A DNA stretch of 9,686 bases, from assembly GCA_030613445.1 (NCBI GenBank), contig JAUWLY010000089.1, positions 1 to 9,686 on the forward strand, written 5' to 3'. This document shows, in pieces, positions 1 to 6,023 of the stretch. The DNA comes from Candidatus Stahliibacteriota bacterium (GTDB lineage: Bacteria; Hydrothermota; Tepidihabitantia; SM23-42). The notes below the pieces were generated by a model. It had not been told where the DNA came from. It was given only the letters and a program-made list of their open reading frames with translations, and ran no database searches. A program made the translations under genes and the position numbers. Positions within the stretch are counted from its first letter, which is position 1. Each line of letters opens with the position of its first letter.

Positions 1-1
1 C

Positions 2-124
2 AAAAAAGTCAAACTATATCTCGATGAAAAATTAGTAGAAATCGATGGTGATATTGATGAAGAAGCTGTGGTAAAACAAATAGAAAATGCTGGTTATACT
101 GTTGAAAGGAAAAAAGGTGATTAA
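2..124 (+). CDS. C-terminal end of a heavy-metal-associated (HMA) domain protein, partial
   Basis: Forty codons are open from the window edge to TAA at 122-124. The peptide reads as the second half of the ferredoxin-like HMA fold: a strand (VKLYLDEKLVEIDG), a helix (DEEAVVKQIENA) and the typical ending AGYTVERKK. The family includes small copper chaperones (CopZ type) and the N-terminal domains of metal-transporting P-type ATPases. Because the protein stops about six residues after the AGYTV strand, a free-standing small chaperone or a C-terminal HMA domain fits better than an ATPase. The CxxC metal site lies upstream of the window and cannot be checked. The stop is 97 bases before rbr, with two palindromes between. 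Confidence 0.7.
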   Translation, partial: KKVKLYLDEKLVEIDGDIDEEAVVKQIENAGYTVERKKGD

Positions 125-126
125 AA

Positions 127-177
127 GTGGGAGCGGGCTTCTGCCCGCGAATATCAAGCCCAGAAGGGCTTTCCCAC
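127..177. repeat. Y-shaped palindromic element (three-way junction)
   Basis: Three nested stems can be read directly. The outer stem GTGGGA (127-132) pairs with TCCCAC (172-177). Inside it, GCGGGC (133-138) pairs with GCCCGC (143-148) around loop TTCT, and AGCCC (157-161) pairs with GGGCT (166-170) around loop AGAA. The two loops are complementary to each other, so a kissing contact is possible. The GC-rich arms stand out from the AT-rich surroundings. No T-run follows, so it is not a canonical terminator. It resembles dispersed REP-type intergenic palindromes in form; copy number cannot be judged from one window. Confidence 0.6.
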
Positions 178-185
178 ATAGAAGA

Positions 186-210
186 TTTTATCAGCCAGAG
201 GCTGATAAAA
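186..210 (+). promoter_or_regulatory. Perfect 11-bp hairpin abutting the rbr ribosome binding site
   Basis: TTTTATCAGCC (186-196) and GGCTGATAAAA (200-210) are perfect inverted copies around the 3-base loop AGA. The rbr Shine-Dalgarno GGAG starts at 211, the very next base, and ATG follows at 222. No T-run follows on either strand, so a Rho-independent terminator is unlikely. In the leader RNA the hairpin would sit at the edge of the ribosome footprint, which could protect the transcript's 5' side or tune initiation. It may instead be just another dispersed palindrome. Confidence 0.5.
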
Positions 211-221
211 GGAGATAAATT

Positions 222-797
222 ATGAAAAGTTTAAAAGGAACAAGAACAGAGAAAAATCTTTTGACTGCGTTTGCAGGAGAATCACAGGCAAGAAATCGCT
301 ATAACTACTTTGCTTCACAGGCGAAGAAGGAGGGTCTCGAACAGATCTCTGGAATATTTGCCGAGACTGCTGATAATGAGAAAGAACATGCCAAGAGATT
401 ATTCAAATTCATGGAAGGCGGTGAAGCAGAGATCCAAGCTTCATTCCCTGCTGGTGTAATTGGTAAAACAGAAGAAAATCTAAAGGCAGCTGCTGATGGT
501 GAAAATCATGAGCATACCACTATGTATCCCGAGTTTGCAAAGATAGCTAATCAGGAAGGATTTGATGATATTGCAGATGTTTTCAGAGCAATTGCAATAG
601 CTGAAAAGCAACACGAAAAGCGATATCTAACACTGCGTGATAATATACTGAATAATCGGGTCTTCAAAAGAGATAAACCAATCAAATGGCGCTGCAGGAA
701 TTGCGGTTATATTCACGAGGGCAATGAACCGCCAGAAAAGTGCCCGGCGTGTGCACATCCAATGGCATATTTTGAATTTTTAGCAGAAAACTGGTAA
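222..797 (+). CDS. rbr: rubrerythrin
   Basis: Cytoplasmic diiron peroxidase that reduces hydrogen peroxide to water with electrons from rubredoxin-type donors; a main peroxide defence of anaerobes. The 191-residue length is normal. Residues 1-145 form the ferritin-like four-helix domain with the expected ligands: Glu20, Glu53 and His56 (ExxH), Glu94, Glu97, Glu128 and His131 (ExxH). Residues 155-191 form the C-terminal rubredoxin-like domain with Cys158/Cys161 and Cys174/Cys177 and the typical ending after PMAYFEFLAENW. Numbering agrees closely with the classic Desulfovibrio protein. Start ATG is supported by GGAG at 211-214. It heads a two-gene unit with the DUF438 protein 17 bases downstream. 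Nothing is missing or truncated. Confidence 0.96.
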   Translation: MKSLKGTRTEKNLLTAFAGESQARNRYNYFASQAKKEGLEQISGIFAETADNEKEHAKRLFKFMEGGEAEIQASFPAGVIGKTEENLKAAADGENHEHTTMYPEFAKIANQEGFDDIADVFRAIAIAEKQHEKRYLTLRDNILNNRVFKRDKPIKWRCRNCGYIHEGNEPPEKCPACAHPMAYFEFLAENW

Positions 798-814
798 TTG
801 AAGGAGGTGAAGTT

Positions 815-2020
815 ATGAGTGAAGTCTCTGGGAAAGATCCAAGTAAAAAGGAAGCTTTGAAGCACTTGATCAACAAATTACATGAAGGTGCAGATCTTGA
901 ACAAGTTAAAAAAGAATTTAAGGATTCTGTTGGTGATATATCTGCAGTAGAAATATCAAAAGCTGAGGAAGAACTTATAAAAGACGGTATGGCTCCTGAA
1001 AAAATACATAAACTATGTGATGTTCATATTGCACTTCTTCGTGAGTCACTTGAAAAAGAAGAAATACTGGCTGTTCCAGGACACCCTGTACATATTCTTA
1101 TGCAAGAACATAAAATTCTCTTGAAGATTGCTGATGATCTGAGGAAAATTGCGCAAGAGATAAAAAATAAGGGAAAAAGTGTGGTTGAACAATTCAACCA
1201 TATTGAAGAACACCTCAAGGCATCACAAAGCCACTATAGCCGAGAGGAAAATGTTCTTTTTCCATATCTTGAAAAACATGGTATAACACAACCTCCGGCA
1301 ATGATGTGGATGGACCACGATAAGATAAGAGAAATTGAGAAAAATCTTTATAAAATCATCGATTCTTACGAAAAAACAGAATTTCAAGATTTTACAAAAA
1401 ACCTAAAAATATCGGCAATAGCACTGGCTGAAATGCTGTCAAACCATTTTTATAAAGAAAATCATATTCTCTTCCCTACCGCATTAAATGTAATCACTGA
1501 GGCAGAATGGACCGATATCAGAAAACAGTTTGATGAACTTGGGTATTGTTGTTTTACACCAGAACCTGGTAAGTTTGCTATGAAACAAACAGAAACGTCA
1601 ATAGATAAACCTGAAACAAAAGATATGGTTCAATTTGAAATGGGAAGTTTATCAAAAGAAGAGATAGAAATGATTTTTAACACTCTCCCTGTGGATATTA
1701 CGTTTGTTGACAAAGAAGATACAGTGCGATACTTTAGTCAGTCTAAAGAGAGAATTTTTCCAAGAACAAAAGCACATATTGGTCTTAAAGTTCAGCAATG
1801 CCATCCTCAGAAAAGCGTACATATTGTTAATCAGATATTGGAAGATTTTAGAAGCGGCAAAAAGGATGGAGCTGAGTTCTGGATCAACATGAATAACATG
1901 GTTGTCTATATAAGATATTTTCCTGTACGTAATAAGAATGGCGATTATTTAGGTTGTTTAGAGGTTACTCAAAATATTGCTCCGATAAAGAAGATTGAAG
2001 GCGAAAAAAGATTGTTGTGA
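815..2020 (+). CDS. DUF438-hemerythrin-PAS domain protein
   Basis: A 401-residue soluble protein of three parts. Residues about 10-85 match the DUF438 helical domain. Residues about 88-245 form a hemerythrin-like HHE bundle rich in candidate iron ligands (His93, His99, His129, His133, His140, Glu144/145, His168, His211, Glu215, His217), with the paired motifs EENVLFP and ENHILFP. Residues about 280-390 form a PAS domain with the family motif CHPQKSV (Cys329, His330). No transmembrane segment, kinase, DNA-binding or cyclic-nucleotide domain is visible, so any output must go through a partner. Hemerythrin domains bind O2 or NO at a diiron site and PAS domains can bind heme or other ligands; a gas or redox sensor, or an O2/NO-binding protein, is the likely role (inference). 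Strong GGAGGTG precedes ATG. It ends a unit with rbr; hairpins follow. Confidence 0.88.
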   Translation: MSEVSGKDPSKKEALKHLINKLHEGADLEQVKKEFKDSVGDISAVEISKAEEELIKDGMAPEKIHKLCDVHIALLRESLEKEEILAVPGHPVHILMQEHKILLKIADDLRKIAQEIKNKGKSVVEQFNHIEEHLKASQSHYSREENVLFPYLEKHGITQPPAMMWMDHDKIREIEKNLYKIIDSYEKTEFQDFTKNLKISAIALAEMLSNHFYKENHILFPTALNVITEAEWTDIRKQFDELGYCCFTPEPGKFAMKQTETSIDKPETKDMVQFEMGSLSKEEIEMIFNTLPVDITFVDKEDTVRYFSQSKERIFPRTKAHIGLKVQQCHPQKSVHIVNQILEDFRSGKKDGAEFWINMNNMVVYIRYFPVRNKNGDYLGCLEVTQNIAPIKKIEGEKRLL

Positions 2021-2049
2021 GAGCTCTAAAAAACTATTTTTGAGCTCTC
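2019..2049. terminator. AT-cored hairpin at the end of the DUF438 gene, possible terminator
   Basis: GAGAGCTC (2019-2026) pairs with GAGCTCTC (2042-2049). Inside, an A-run (2028-2033) can pair with a T-run (2037-2041), lengthening the stem past one bulged T at 2027. The 5' arm overlaps the last two bases of the upstream stop codon. The T-run lies inside the stem rather than after it, so termination efficiency is uncertain. Together with the next hairpin it marks a boundary between the rbr and hrb units. Confidence 0.45.
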
Positions 2050-2070
2050 TCGATTACAGTGATTGATTAG

Positions 2071-2100
2071 AGATTTCTGGACTTTTCCAGAAATCTTATT
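2071..2100 (+). terminator. Probable Rho-independent terminator or attenuator before hrb
   Basis: A perfect 10-bp stem, AGATTTCTGG (2071-2080) with CCAGAAATCT (2087-2096), closes the loop ACTTTT and is followed by the short T-rich tail TATT. It ends 15 bases before the hrb start codon, so it either ends the rbr-DUF438 transcript or acts as an attenuator in the hrb leader. The tail is weak and the stem has only modest GC. Confidence 0.5.
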
Positions 2101-2111
2101 GTGAGGTATGA

Positions 2112-2834
2112 ATGAATCTGAAAACTCTGCATAAAATTAACTATGGATTGTACATCATCAGTTCTAAAAATGACAGTAAAGTCAATGGGCAGATTGCGAA
2201 TACTGTATTCCAGTTGACTGCAGAACCACCAACAATAGCTGTTTGTATAAATAAACAGAACTTGACCCATGATTACATCCAAGAAAGCAAAGTCTTTACT
2301 GTTTCTATTCTGTCCATTCAAGCCACGATGAAATTCATAGGTCTATTCGGTTTCAAATGCGGTCGGGATATGGAGAAATTTCAAGATGTTGAATACAAAA
2401 TCGGCAAAACAGGTGCTCCAATCGTTTTGGATAACACAATTGGCTATTTAGAATGTGAGGTCACTGGTAGTATGGATGCCGGTACACATACTTTGTTTGT
2501 TGGAAAACTGATAGATGCAGAAATAATCAATGACAAGGAACCCTTGACCTATGACTACTACCACAAAGTATTAAAAGGCAAGGTACCAAAAACAGCGACA
2601 ACATACATCAAAGAGAAATCAGAAAAACCAAATAAACCCCATGAATTAAATAAACAAAAAAAGGAGTCAAAAATGGCAAAGTACAAATGCACAGTATGCG
2701 GGTATATATATGACCCGGAAAAAGGTGATCCAGATAACGGTATAAAACCAGACACACCGTTTGAAGAATTACCAGAGGACTGGGTATGTCCGGTCTGTGG
2801 TGTGACAAAAGACCAGTTTGAAAAGGAGGAATAA
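2112..2834 (+). CDS. hrb: flavin reductase-rubredoxin fusion (high-molecular-weight rubredoxin)
   Basis: A 240-residue electron-transfer protein. Residues 1-165 match the flavin reductase-like FMN-binding domain (start LKTLHKINYGLYIISS, core QLTAEPPTIAVCINKQN, then GYLECEV and THTLFVGKLIDAE). Residues 188-240 are a complete rubredoxin with CTVCGY (Cys193, Cys196) and CPVCG (Cys226, Cys229). In Moorella this architecture passes electrons from NADH to flavodiiron protein FprA for NO reduction, and here fprA starts one base after the hrb stop, supporting the same pair. The start at 2112 follows GAGG at 2103-2106; the nearby ATG at 2108 runs into a stop after eight codons. The linker (about 166-187) is Lys-rich and looks like a former intergenic region, with its own ribosome binding site and ATG at the domain boundary. 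Confidence 0.92.
   Translation: MNLKTLHKINYGLYIISSKNDSKVNGQIANTVFQLTAEPPTIAVCINKQNLTHDYIQESKVFTVSILSIQATMKFIGLFGFKCGRDMEKFQDVEYKIGKTGAPIVLDNTIGYLECEVTGSMDAGTHTLFVGKLIDAEIINDKEPLTYDYYHKVLKGKVPKTATTYIKEKSEKPNKPHELNKQKKESKMAKYKCTVCGYIYDPEKGDPDNGIKPDTPFEELPEDWVCPVCGVTKDQFEKEE
2661..2675 (+). promoter_or_regulatory. Internal ribosome binding site and ATG at the rubredoxin boundary of hrb
   Basis: AAGGAG at 2661-2666 lies six bases before ATG 2673-2675. The ATG is in frame with hrb (codon 188) and falls exactly where a free-standing rubredoxin would begin (MAKYKCTVCGYIYDP). Spacing and strength match the genuine sites of neighbouring genes, and are better than the GAGG that starts hrb itself. Confidence 0.6.
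2673..2834 (+). CDS. rubredoxin, possible second product of hrb by internal initiation
   Basis: The last 53 codons of hrb encode a full-length small rubredoxin: the N-terminal MAKYKC, two CxxC pairs, the GDPDNGIKPDTPFEELP middle and the DWVCPVCG end, all at standard spacing for the 52-54-residue family. With its own ribosome binding site it could be made as a free protein, the usual electron carrier to rubrerythrin, flavodiiron protein and superoxide reductase, all encoded in this window and otherwise without a dedicated small rubredoxin here. Whether the internal start is used is inference. Confidence 0.45.
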   Translation: MAKYKCTVCGYIYDPEKGDPDNGIKPDTPFEELPEDWVCPVCGVTKDQFEKEE

Positions 2835-2835
2835 A

Positions 2836-4020
2836 ATGGCAGTGCGCCAAATAAAACTTGGGGTGTATTCTGTGGGGTCGATTGATTGGGACAGAAGATT
2901 GTTTGATGAACTCATACCACTTCCAGACGGCACGAGCTATAATGTCTATCTTATAAAAGGTAATGAGAAAACAGCGCTAATTGATACAGTTGACCCACGT
3001 AAAGAAAATGAACTCTTTGATAATTTAAAGGAAATAGGCGTAAATAAAATTGATTATGTTATTGCTAACCATGCTGAGCAGGATCACTCAGGTACTATAC
3101 CTAAAATACTTAAAGCTTTTCCAAATGCCAAGGCAGTAACAAATGCAAAATGCAAAGGGATGCTAATAGATTTGCTATTGATTCCTGACGATAAATTTAT
3201 AGTAGTAAATGATGCTGACACTTTGTCCCTGGGAAACAAAACTCTCCAGTTCATTATGGCACCGTGGGTTCACTGGCCTGAGACAATGCTCACGTACCTG
3301 CAGGAAGATAATATCTTGTTCCCTTGCGACTTTTTCGGCTCACATCTTGCGACGAGCGATCTCTATGCAACAGATGAGGCAAGAGTTTATGAGGCAGCAA
3401 AGCGTTACTATGCAGAGATTATGATGCCATTTAGAAATAGCATTAGTAAACATATGGAGAAACTAAAGCAGTTCGAGTTTGAAATGATTGCACCGAGTCA
3501 TGGTCCTATTCACAACAGACCTAATTTTATTCTCAATGCCTACGAAGATTGGATCTCTGATGATGTTAAGAACGAAGTACTCATCCCTTATGTTTCAATG
3601 CACGGCAGCACTGACAAAATGGTTCAGTTTCTTGTAGATGCCCTCATAAAAAGAGGAATAACAGTAATACCCTTTAATCTTACCAAAACAGATATAGGTC
3701 AATTGGCAAAGGCTCTTGTTGACGCCGCCACCATAGTTATTGCCTCTCCTACTGTGCTGGTCGGTCCACATCCAGCCGCAGTCTACGCAACATATCTTGC
3801 CAATGCCTTAAGACCAAAGACCAAATTTGCATCAATAATTGGCTCTTATGGTTGGGGTGGAAAAATGGTCGATACAATCACAGGTATGCTTGGCAATCTT
3901 AAAGTAGAATTAATTTCACCAGTGATCGTAAAGGGATATCCAAGAGAAAAGGACTTTGCATTATTAGAAAAACTGGCAGATGAGATTCTAGTTAAGCATA
4001 AGGAACACAATATCGTTTAA
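2836..4020 (+). CDS. fprA: flavodiiron protein FprA (NO/O2 reductase)
   Basis: Soluble enzyme that reduces O2 to water or NO to N2O at a non-heme diiron site next to FMN. The 394 residues comprise a metallo-beta-lactamase-like domain (1-245) and a flavodoxin-like domain (250-390). Diiron ligands are all present: His79, Glu81, Asp83 (and His84), His146, Asp165 and His226, numbering equal to that of the Desulfovibrio gigas enzyme. The FMN phosphate loop is SMHGSTDKM (254-262), followed by SPTVLVGPHP and GSYGWGG. Start at 2836 is chosen over an in-frame ATG six codons upstream, because AAGGAGGA at 2823-2830 serves 2836 and family proteins begin at this point. The gene follows hrb by one base, and that ribosome binding site lies inside hrb, so the two are translationally linked. 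O2 versus NO preference cannot be read from sequence; the Hrb partner and hcp neighbour favour NO. Confidence 0.95.
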   Translation: MAVRQIKLGVYSVGSIDWDRRLFDELIPLPDGTSYNVYLIKGNEKTALIDTVDPRKENELFDNLKEIGVNKIDYVIANHAEQDHSGTIPKILKAFPNAKAVTNAKCKGMLIDLLLIPDDKFIVVNDADTLSLGNKTLQFIMAPWVHWPETMLTYLQEDNILFPCDFFGSHLATSDLYATDEARVYEAAKRYYAEIMMPFRNSISKHMEKLKQFEFEMIAPSHGPIHNRPNFILNAYEDWISDDVKNEVLIPYVSMHGSTDKMVQFLVDALIKRGITVIPFNLTKTDIGQLAKALVDAATIVIASPTVLVGPHPAAVYATYLANALRPKTKFASIIGSYGWGGKMVDTITGMLGNLKVELISPVIVKGYPREKDFALLEKLADEILVKHKEHNIV

Positions 4021-4034
4021 AAGGAGAACTATAA

Positions 4035-5351
4035 ATGGCGGAAAAAGAAAAATTGGATATGTTCTGTTACCAATGTGCCCAAACTGCAAGAGGCACAGGT
4101 TGCACTGTAAAAGGGGTATGTGGAAAAGAAGCTACAGTCGCCCGGTTACAGGATAATCTGTTGCTTGCTACCAAAGGGATGGCGGCTTATCTTTACCATG
4201 CCCGTGAGTTAGGTTATACTGATACCAAGATAGATGCCTGTTTGGAAAGGGCATTCTATTCAACATTTACCCATGTCAACTTTGACGCAGAAGACTTTGT
4301 TAATCTGGCTGTTGAAGCAGGCAAGATGAATATAAAAACGATGCGGCTTCTCAAAAAGGCTCACATTGAAACTTATGGAGAGCCAGAACCCACAAAGGTA
4401 CAAACCGGAACAGTCAAGGGTCAAGGAATTATTGCAACTGGCCACGGTCTCAAAGCGCTTGGAGAGTTACTTAAACAAACAGAACAAACCGGAATAAATG
4501 TCTATACCCATTCAGAACTCCTACCTGCCCATGGGTATCCCGGCTTGAAAAAGTATAAACACCTGGTTGGTAATCTGGGAAAAGCGTGGTTTGACCAGAA
4601 ACAACTATTCTCAAAATACCCAGTGGCAATCCTCGGAACATCAAATTGTGTCCTGATCCCTAAAGAAGATTATCGTGACAGAATGTTTACTACCGGACCT
4701 GCGCGCCTACCTGGCATACAACACATTACTGGATATGATTATGCACCTGTGATACAGAAAGCTAAATCATTGCCAGAACTCGAGGAGAAGCCCGGCGATG
4801 TTATACTCACTACAGGATTTTCCAAGTCAGTAGTCTTGTCTTTGAAAGATAAGATTAAAGACCTGGTCCAAACAGGTAAAATTAACCATTTCTTCCTTGT
4901 CGGTGGCTGTGATTCGCCGCTCAAAAAGGCGGTATACTTTCGGGAGTTTGTTCAGAGTTTACCAAGAAATACAGTTGTCTTAACGCTTGCTTGTGGCAAG
5001 TTTAGAATCAATGATCTAAATCTTGGTGAAATAGAAGGTATCCCAAGACTGATTGATCTGGGGCAGTGCAATGATGCAATTGTTGCCATAGAAATTGCTG
5101 AGGCTCTCGCCGAATTATTCGGCATGGGAATCAATGAACTTCCATTAACCCTGGTCTTGAGTTGGATGGAACAAAAGGCTGTAGCTATTCTCTGGAGCCT
5201 GCTCGCACTCGGGATAAAAGGTATTTATCTTGGCCCTATCTTACCGGCATGGATTAATGACGACATACTTGAGGTCTTGAAAGAAAAATATGATTTGAGA
5301 CTTATAGGTAATCCAAATCAAGATATAGAGCAGATATTAAAGCTAAAATAG
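4035..5351 (+). CDS. hcp: hybrid cluster protein, class III (short form)
   Basis: Cytoplasmic Fe-S protein with an unusual Fe-S-O hybrid cluster, linked to NO reduction, hydroxylamine reduction and protection from nitrosative stress. At 438 residues it is about 100 shorter than the usual protein, fitting class III forms that lack one helical bundle. The N-terminal cluster motif is Cys11-x2-Cys14-x8-Cys23-x5-Cys29, the pattern of strict anaerobes ([4Fe-4S] type). Hybrid-cluster ligands are all recognisable: His137, Glu161 (HSELLPAHGYP), Cys205 (TSNC), Cys292 (GGCDSP, the persulfide position), Cys320 (LACGKF), Cys345 (LGQCND), Glu379 and Lys381 (WMEQKAV). Good AAGGAG precedes the ATG, 14 bases after fprA. 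No Hcr-type reductase is next to it; Hrb or rubredoxin may supply electrons (inference). Confidence 0.94.
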   Translation: MAEKEKLDMFCYQCAQTARGTGCTVKGVCGKEATVARLQDNLLLATKGMAAYLYHARELGYTDTKIDACLERAFYSTFTHVNFDAEDFVNLAVEAGKMNIKTMRLLKKAHIETYGEPEPTKVQTGTVKGQGIIATGHGLKALGELLKQTEQTGINVYTHSELLPAHGYPGLKKYKHLVGNLGKAWFDQKQLFSKYPVAILGTSNCVLIPKEDYRDRMFTTGPARLPGIQHITGYDYAPVIQKAKSLPELEEKPGDVILTTGFSKSVVLSLKDKIKDLVQTGKINHFFLVGGCDSPLKKAVYFREFVQSLPRNTVVLTLACGKFRINDLNLGEIEGIPRLIDLGQCNDAIVAIEIAEALAELFGMGINELPLTLVLSWMEQKAVAILWSLLALGIKGIYLGPILPAWINDDILEVLKEKYDLRLIGNPNQDIEQILKLK

Positions 5352-5360
5352 GAGGTTAAA

Positions 5361-5834
5361 ATGAGTTTATTTGAACCGAGTGAAGTATTTCAATTCGCAA
5401 TAAGGATAGAAGAAAATGGCGAAAAATTCTATCGTCAGATGATTCAAAAATTTGAAGAGCCAACGGTAAAGGAACTATTCTCGTTCCTTGCGGATGAAGA
5501 GATAAAGCACAAGAAAATATATGAAGAAATGGTCTCAAAAATTGAAAAATATGAACCCTTTGAGACTTTCCCAGGGGAGTATTTCGCCTATCTACGTGCC
5601 TATGCAGATAATATTATCTACACCCAGAAAAAATTCGATGAAGAAACAGCAAATATCAAAGATATAAACGCTGCGATCGACTATGCAATAAATGCCGAAT
5701 TGGATTCTATCATGTATTATCAGGAAATAAAAAATCTCATTCATGGGAATCAGAGGAAAACAATTGATGGCATCATTGAAGAAGAACGAAGACACTTTGT
5801 GAAATTATCAGAGATTAAAAGGACGATAAAATAA
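5361..5834 (+). CDS. ferritin-like diiron protein, rubrerythrin family without rubredoxin domain
   Basis: A 157-residue, entirely helical protein with rubrerythrin-type diiron motifs: a first-helix Glu (17/18, with Glu21 nearby), Glu47-x2-His50, Glu113 in the third helix and Glu142-x2-His145. There is no C-terminal rubredoxin domain and no signal peptide. Such proteins are common beside rubrerythrin genes in anaerobes; peroxide reduction or iron oxidation is likely, but the substrate is unknown. The ribosome binding site AGGAGG overlaps the TAG stop of hcp and the ATG follows nine bases after that stop, so the gene is the last member of the hrb-fprA-hcp unit. It is clearly distinct in sequence from the 175-residue ferritin-like protein further downstream. 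Confidence 0.85.
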   Translation: MSLFEPSEVFQFAIRIEENGEKFYRQMIQKFEEPTVKELFSFLADEEIKHKKIYEEMVSKIEKYEPFETFPGEYFAYLRAYADNIIYTQKKFDEETANIKDINAAIDYAINAELDSIMYYQEIKNLIHGNQRKTIDGIIEEERRHFVKLSEIKRTIK

Positions 5835-5858
5835 TTGTGTGTATACAGATCAGACAAT

Positions 5859-5874
5859 GCCTGATAAATCAGGC
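5859..5874. repeat. Small perfect hairpin after the ferritin-like gene
   Basis: GCCTGA (5859-5864) and TCAGGC (5869-5874) pair around the loop TAAA. No T-run follows, so termination is doubtful unless it acts with the next structure, which starts at the very next base. It shares the stretch CTGATAAA with the hairpin before rbr, which hints at a common family of palindromes. It opens a gene-free stretch of 189 bases (5835-6023) before dfx. Confidence 0.45.
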
Positions 5875-5918
5875 GACTACAATTTATCAATCAACTGTAG
5901 TCTTTCGAGGGTAGTTGA
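5875..5918 (+). promoter_or_regulatory. Possible H-type pseudoknot upstream of dfx
   Basis: Stem 1 pairs GACTACA (5875-5881) with TGTAGTC (5896-5902). The loop bases TCAAC (5891-5895) are complementary to GTTGA (5914-5918) downstream. The order gives a classical H-type pseudoknot: loop 1 of nine bases, no base between the stems, and a loop 3 of eleven bases. Stem 1 alone, followed by TTTC, could also be a weak terminator of the hcp unit. Pairing is seen; folding and function are inference, and a 5-bp second stem can arise by chance. Confidence 0.35.
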
Positions 5919-5945
5919 CCAATTCATTGGGCTATGGATCTTTTC

Positions 5946-5975
5946 TCCGCGTGTATCCGTTTAGATATCCGCGGA
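5946..5975. repeat. Imperfect palindrome and short direct repeat upstream of dfx
   Basis: TCCGCG (5946-5951) pairs with CGCGGA (5970-5975), and after one T/C mismatch GTATC (5953-5957) pairs with GATAT (5964-5968), the outermost pair being G-T, giving about 11 bp. The same region can be read as two similar 14-base units, TCCGCGTGTATCCG and TCCGCGGAAATCAG, followed by TGTAATTCGG. No T-run follows. It looks like a dispersed intergenic repeat rather than an operator, but one copy cannot settle that. Confidence 0.4.
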
Positions 5976-6023
5976 AATCAGTGTAATTCGGTCATGTGAC
6001 TGAATTGAAAGGAGGTAAGAAAA

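Noticed and set aside
2011..2111. HcpR/FNR-type operator (TTGTGA half-sites) before hrb
   Set aside because: TTGTGA occurs near 2014 and 2099, but neither has the inverted TCACAA partner at the right spacing.
2818..2835. Upstream ATG at 2818 as the fprA start
   Set aside because: It would put the extra residues MKRRNK before the family start and overlap hrb, while AAGGAGGA is correctly spaced for ATG 2836.
5915..5943. Sigma-70-like promoter for dfx (TTGACC near a -35, then GATCTT)
   Set aside because: The -10 match is poor and palindromes overlap it; not enough to call, although dfx probably does have its own promoter in this stretch.
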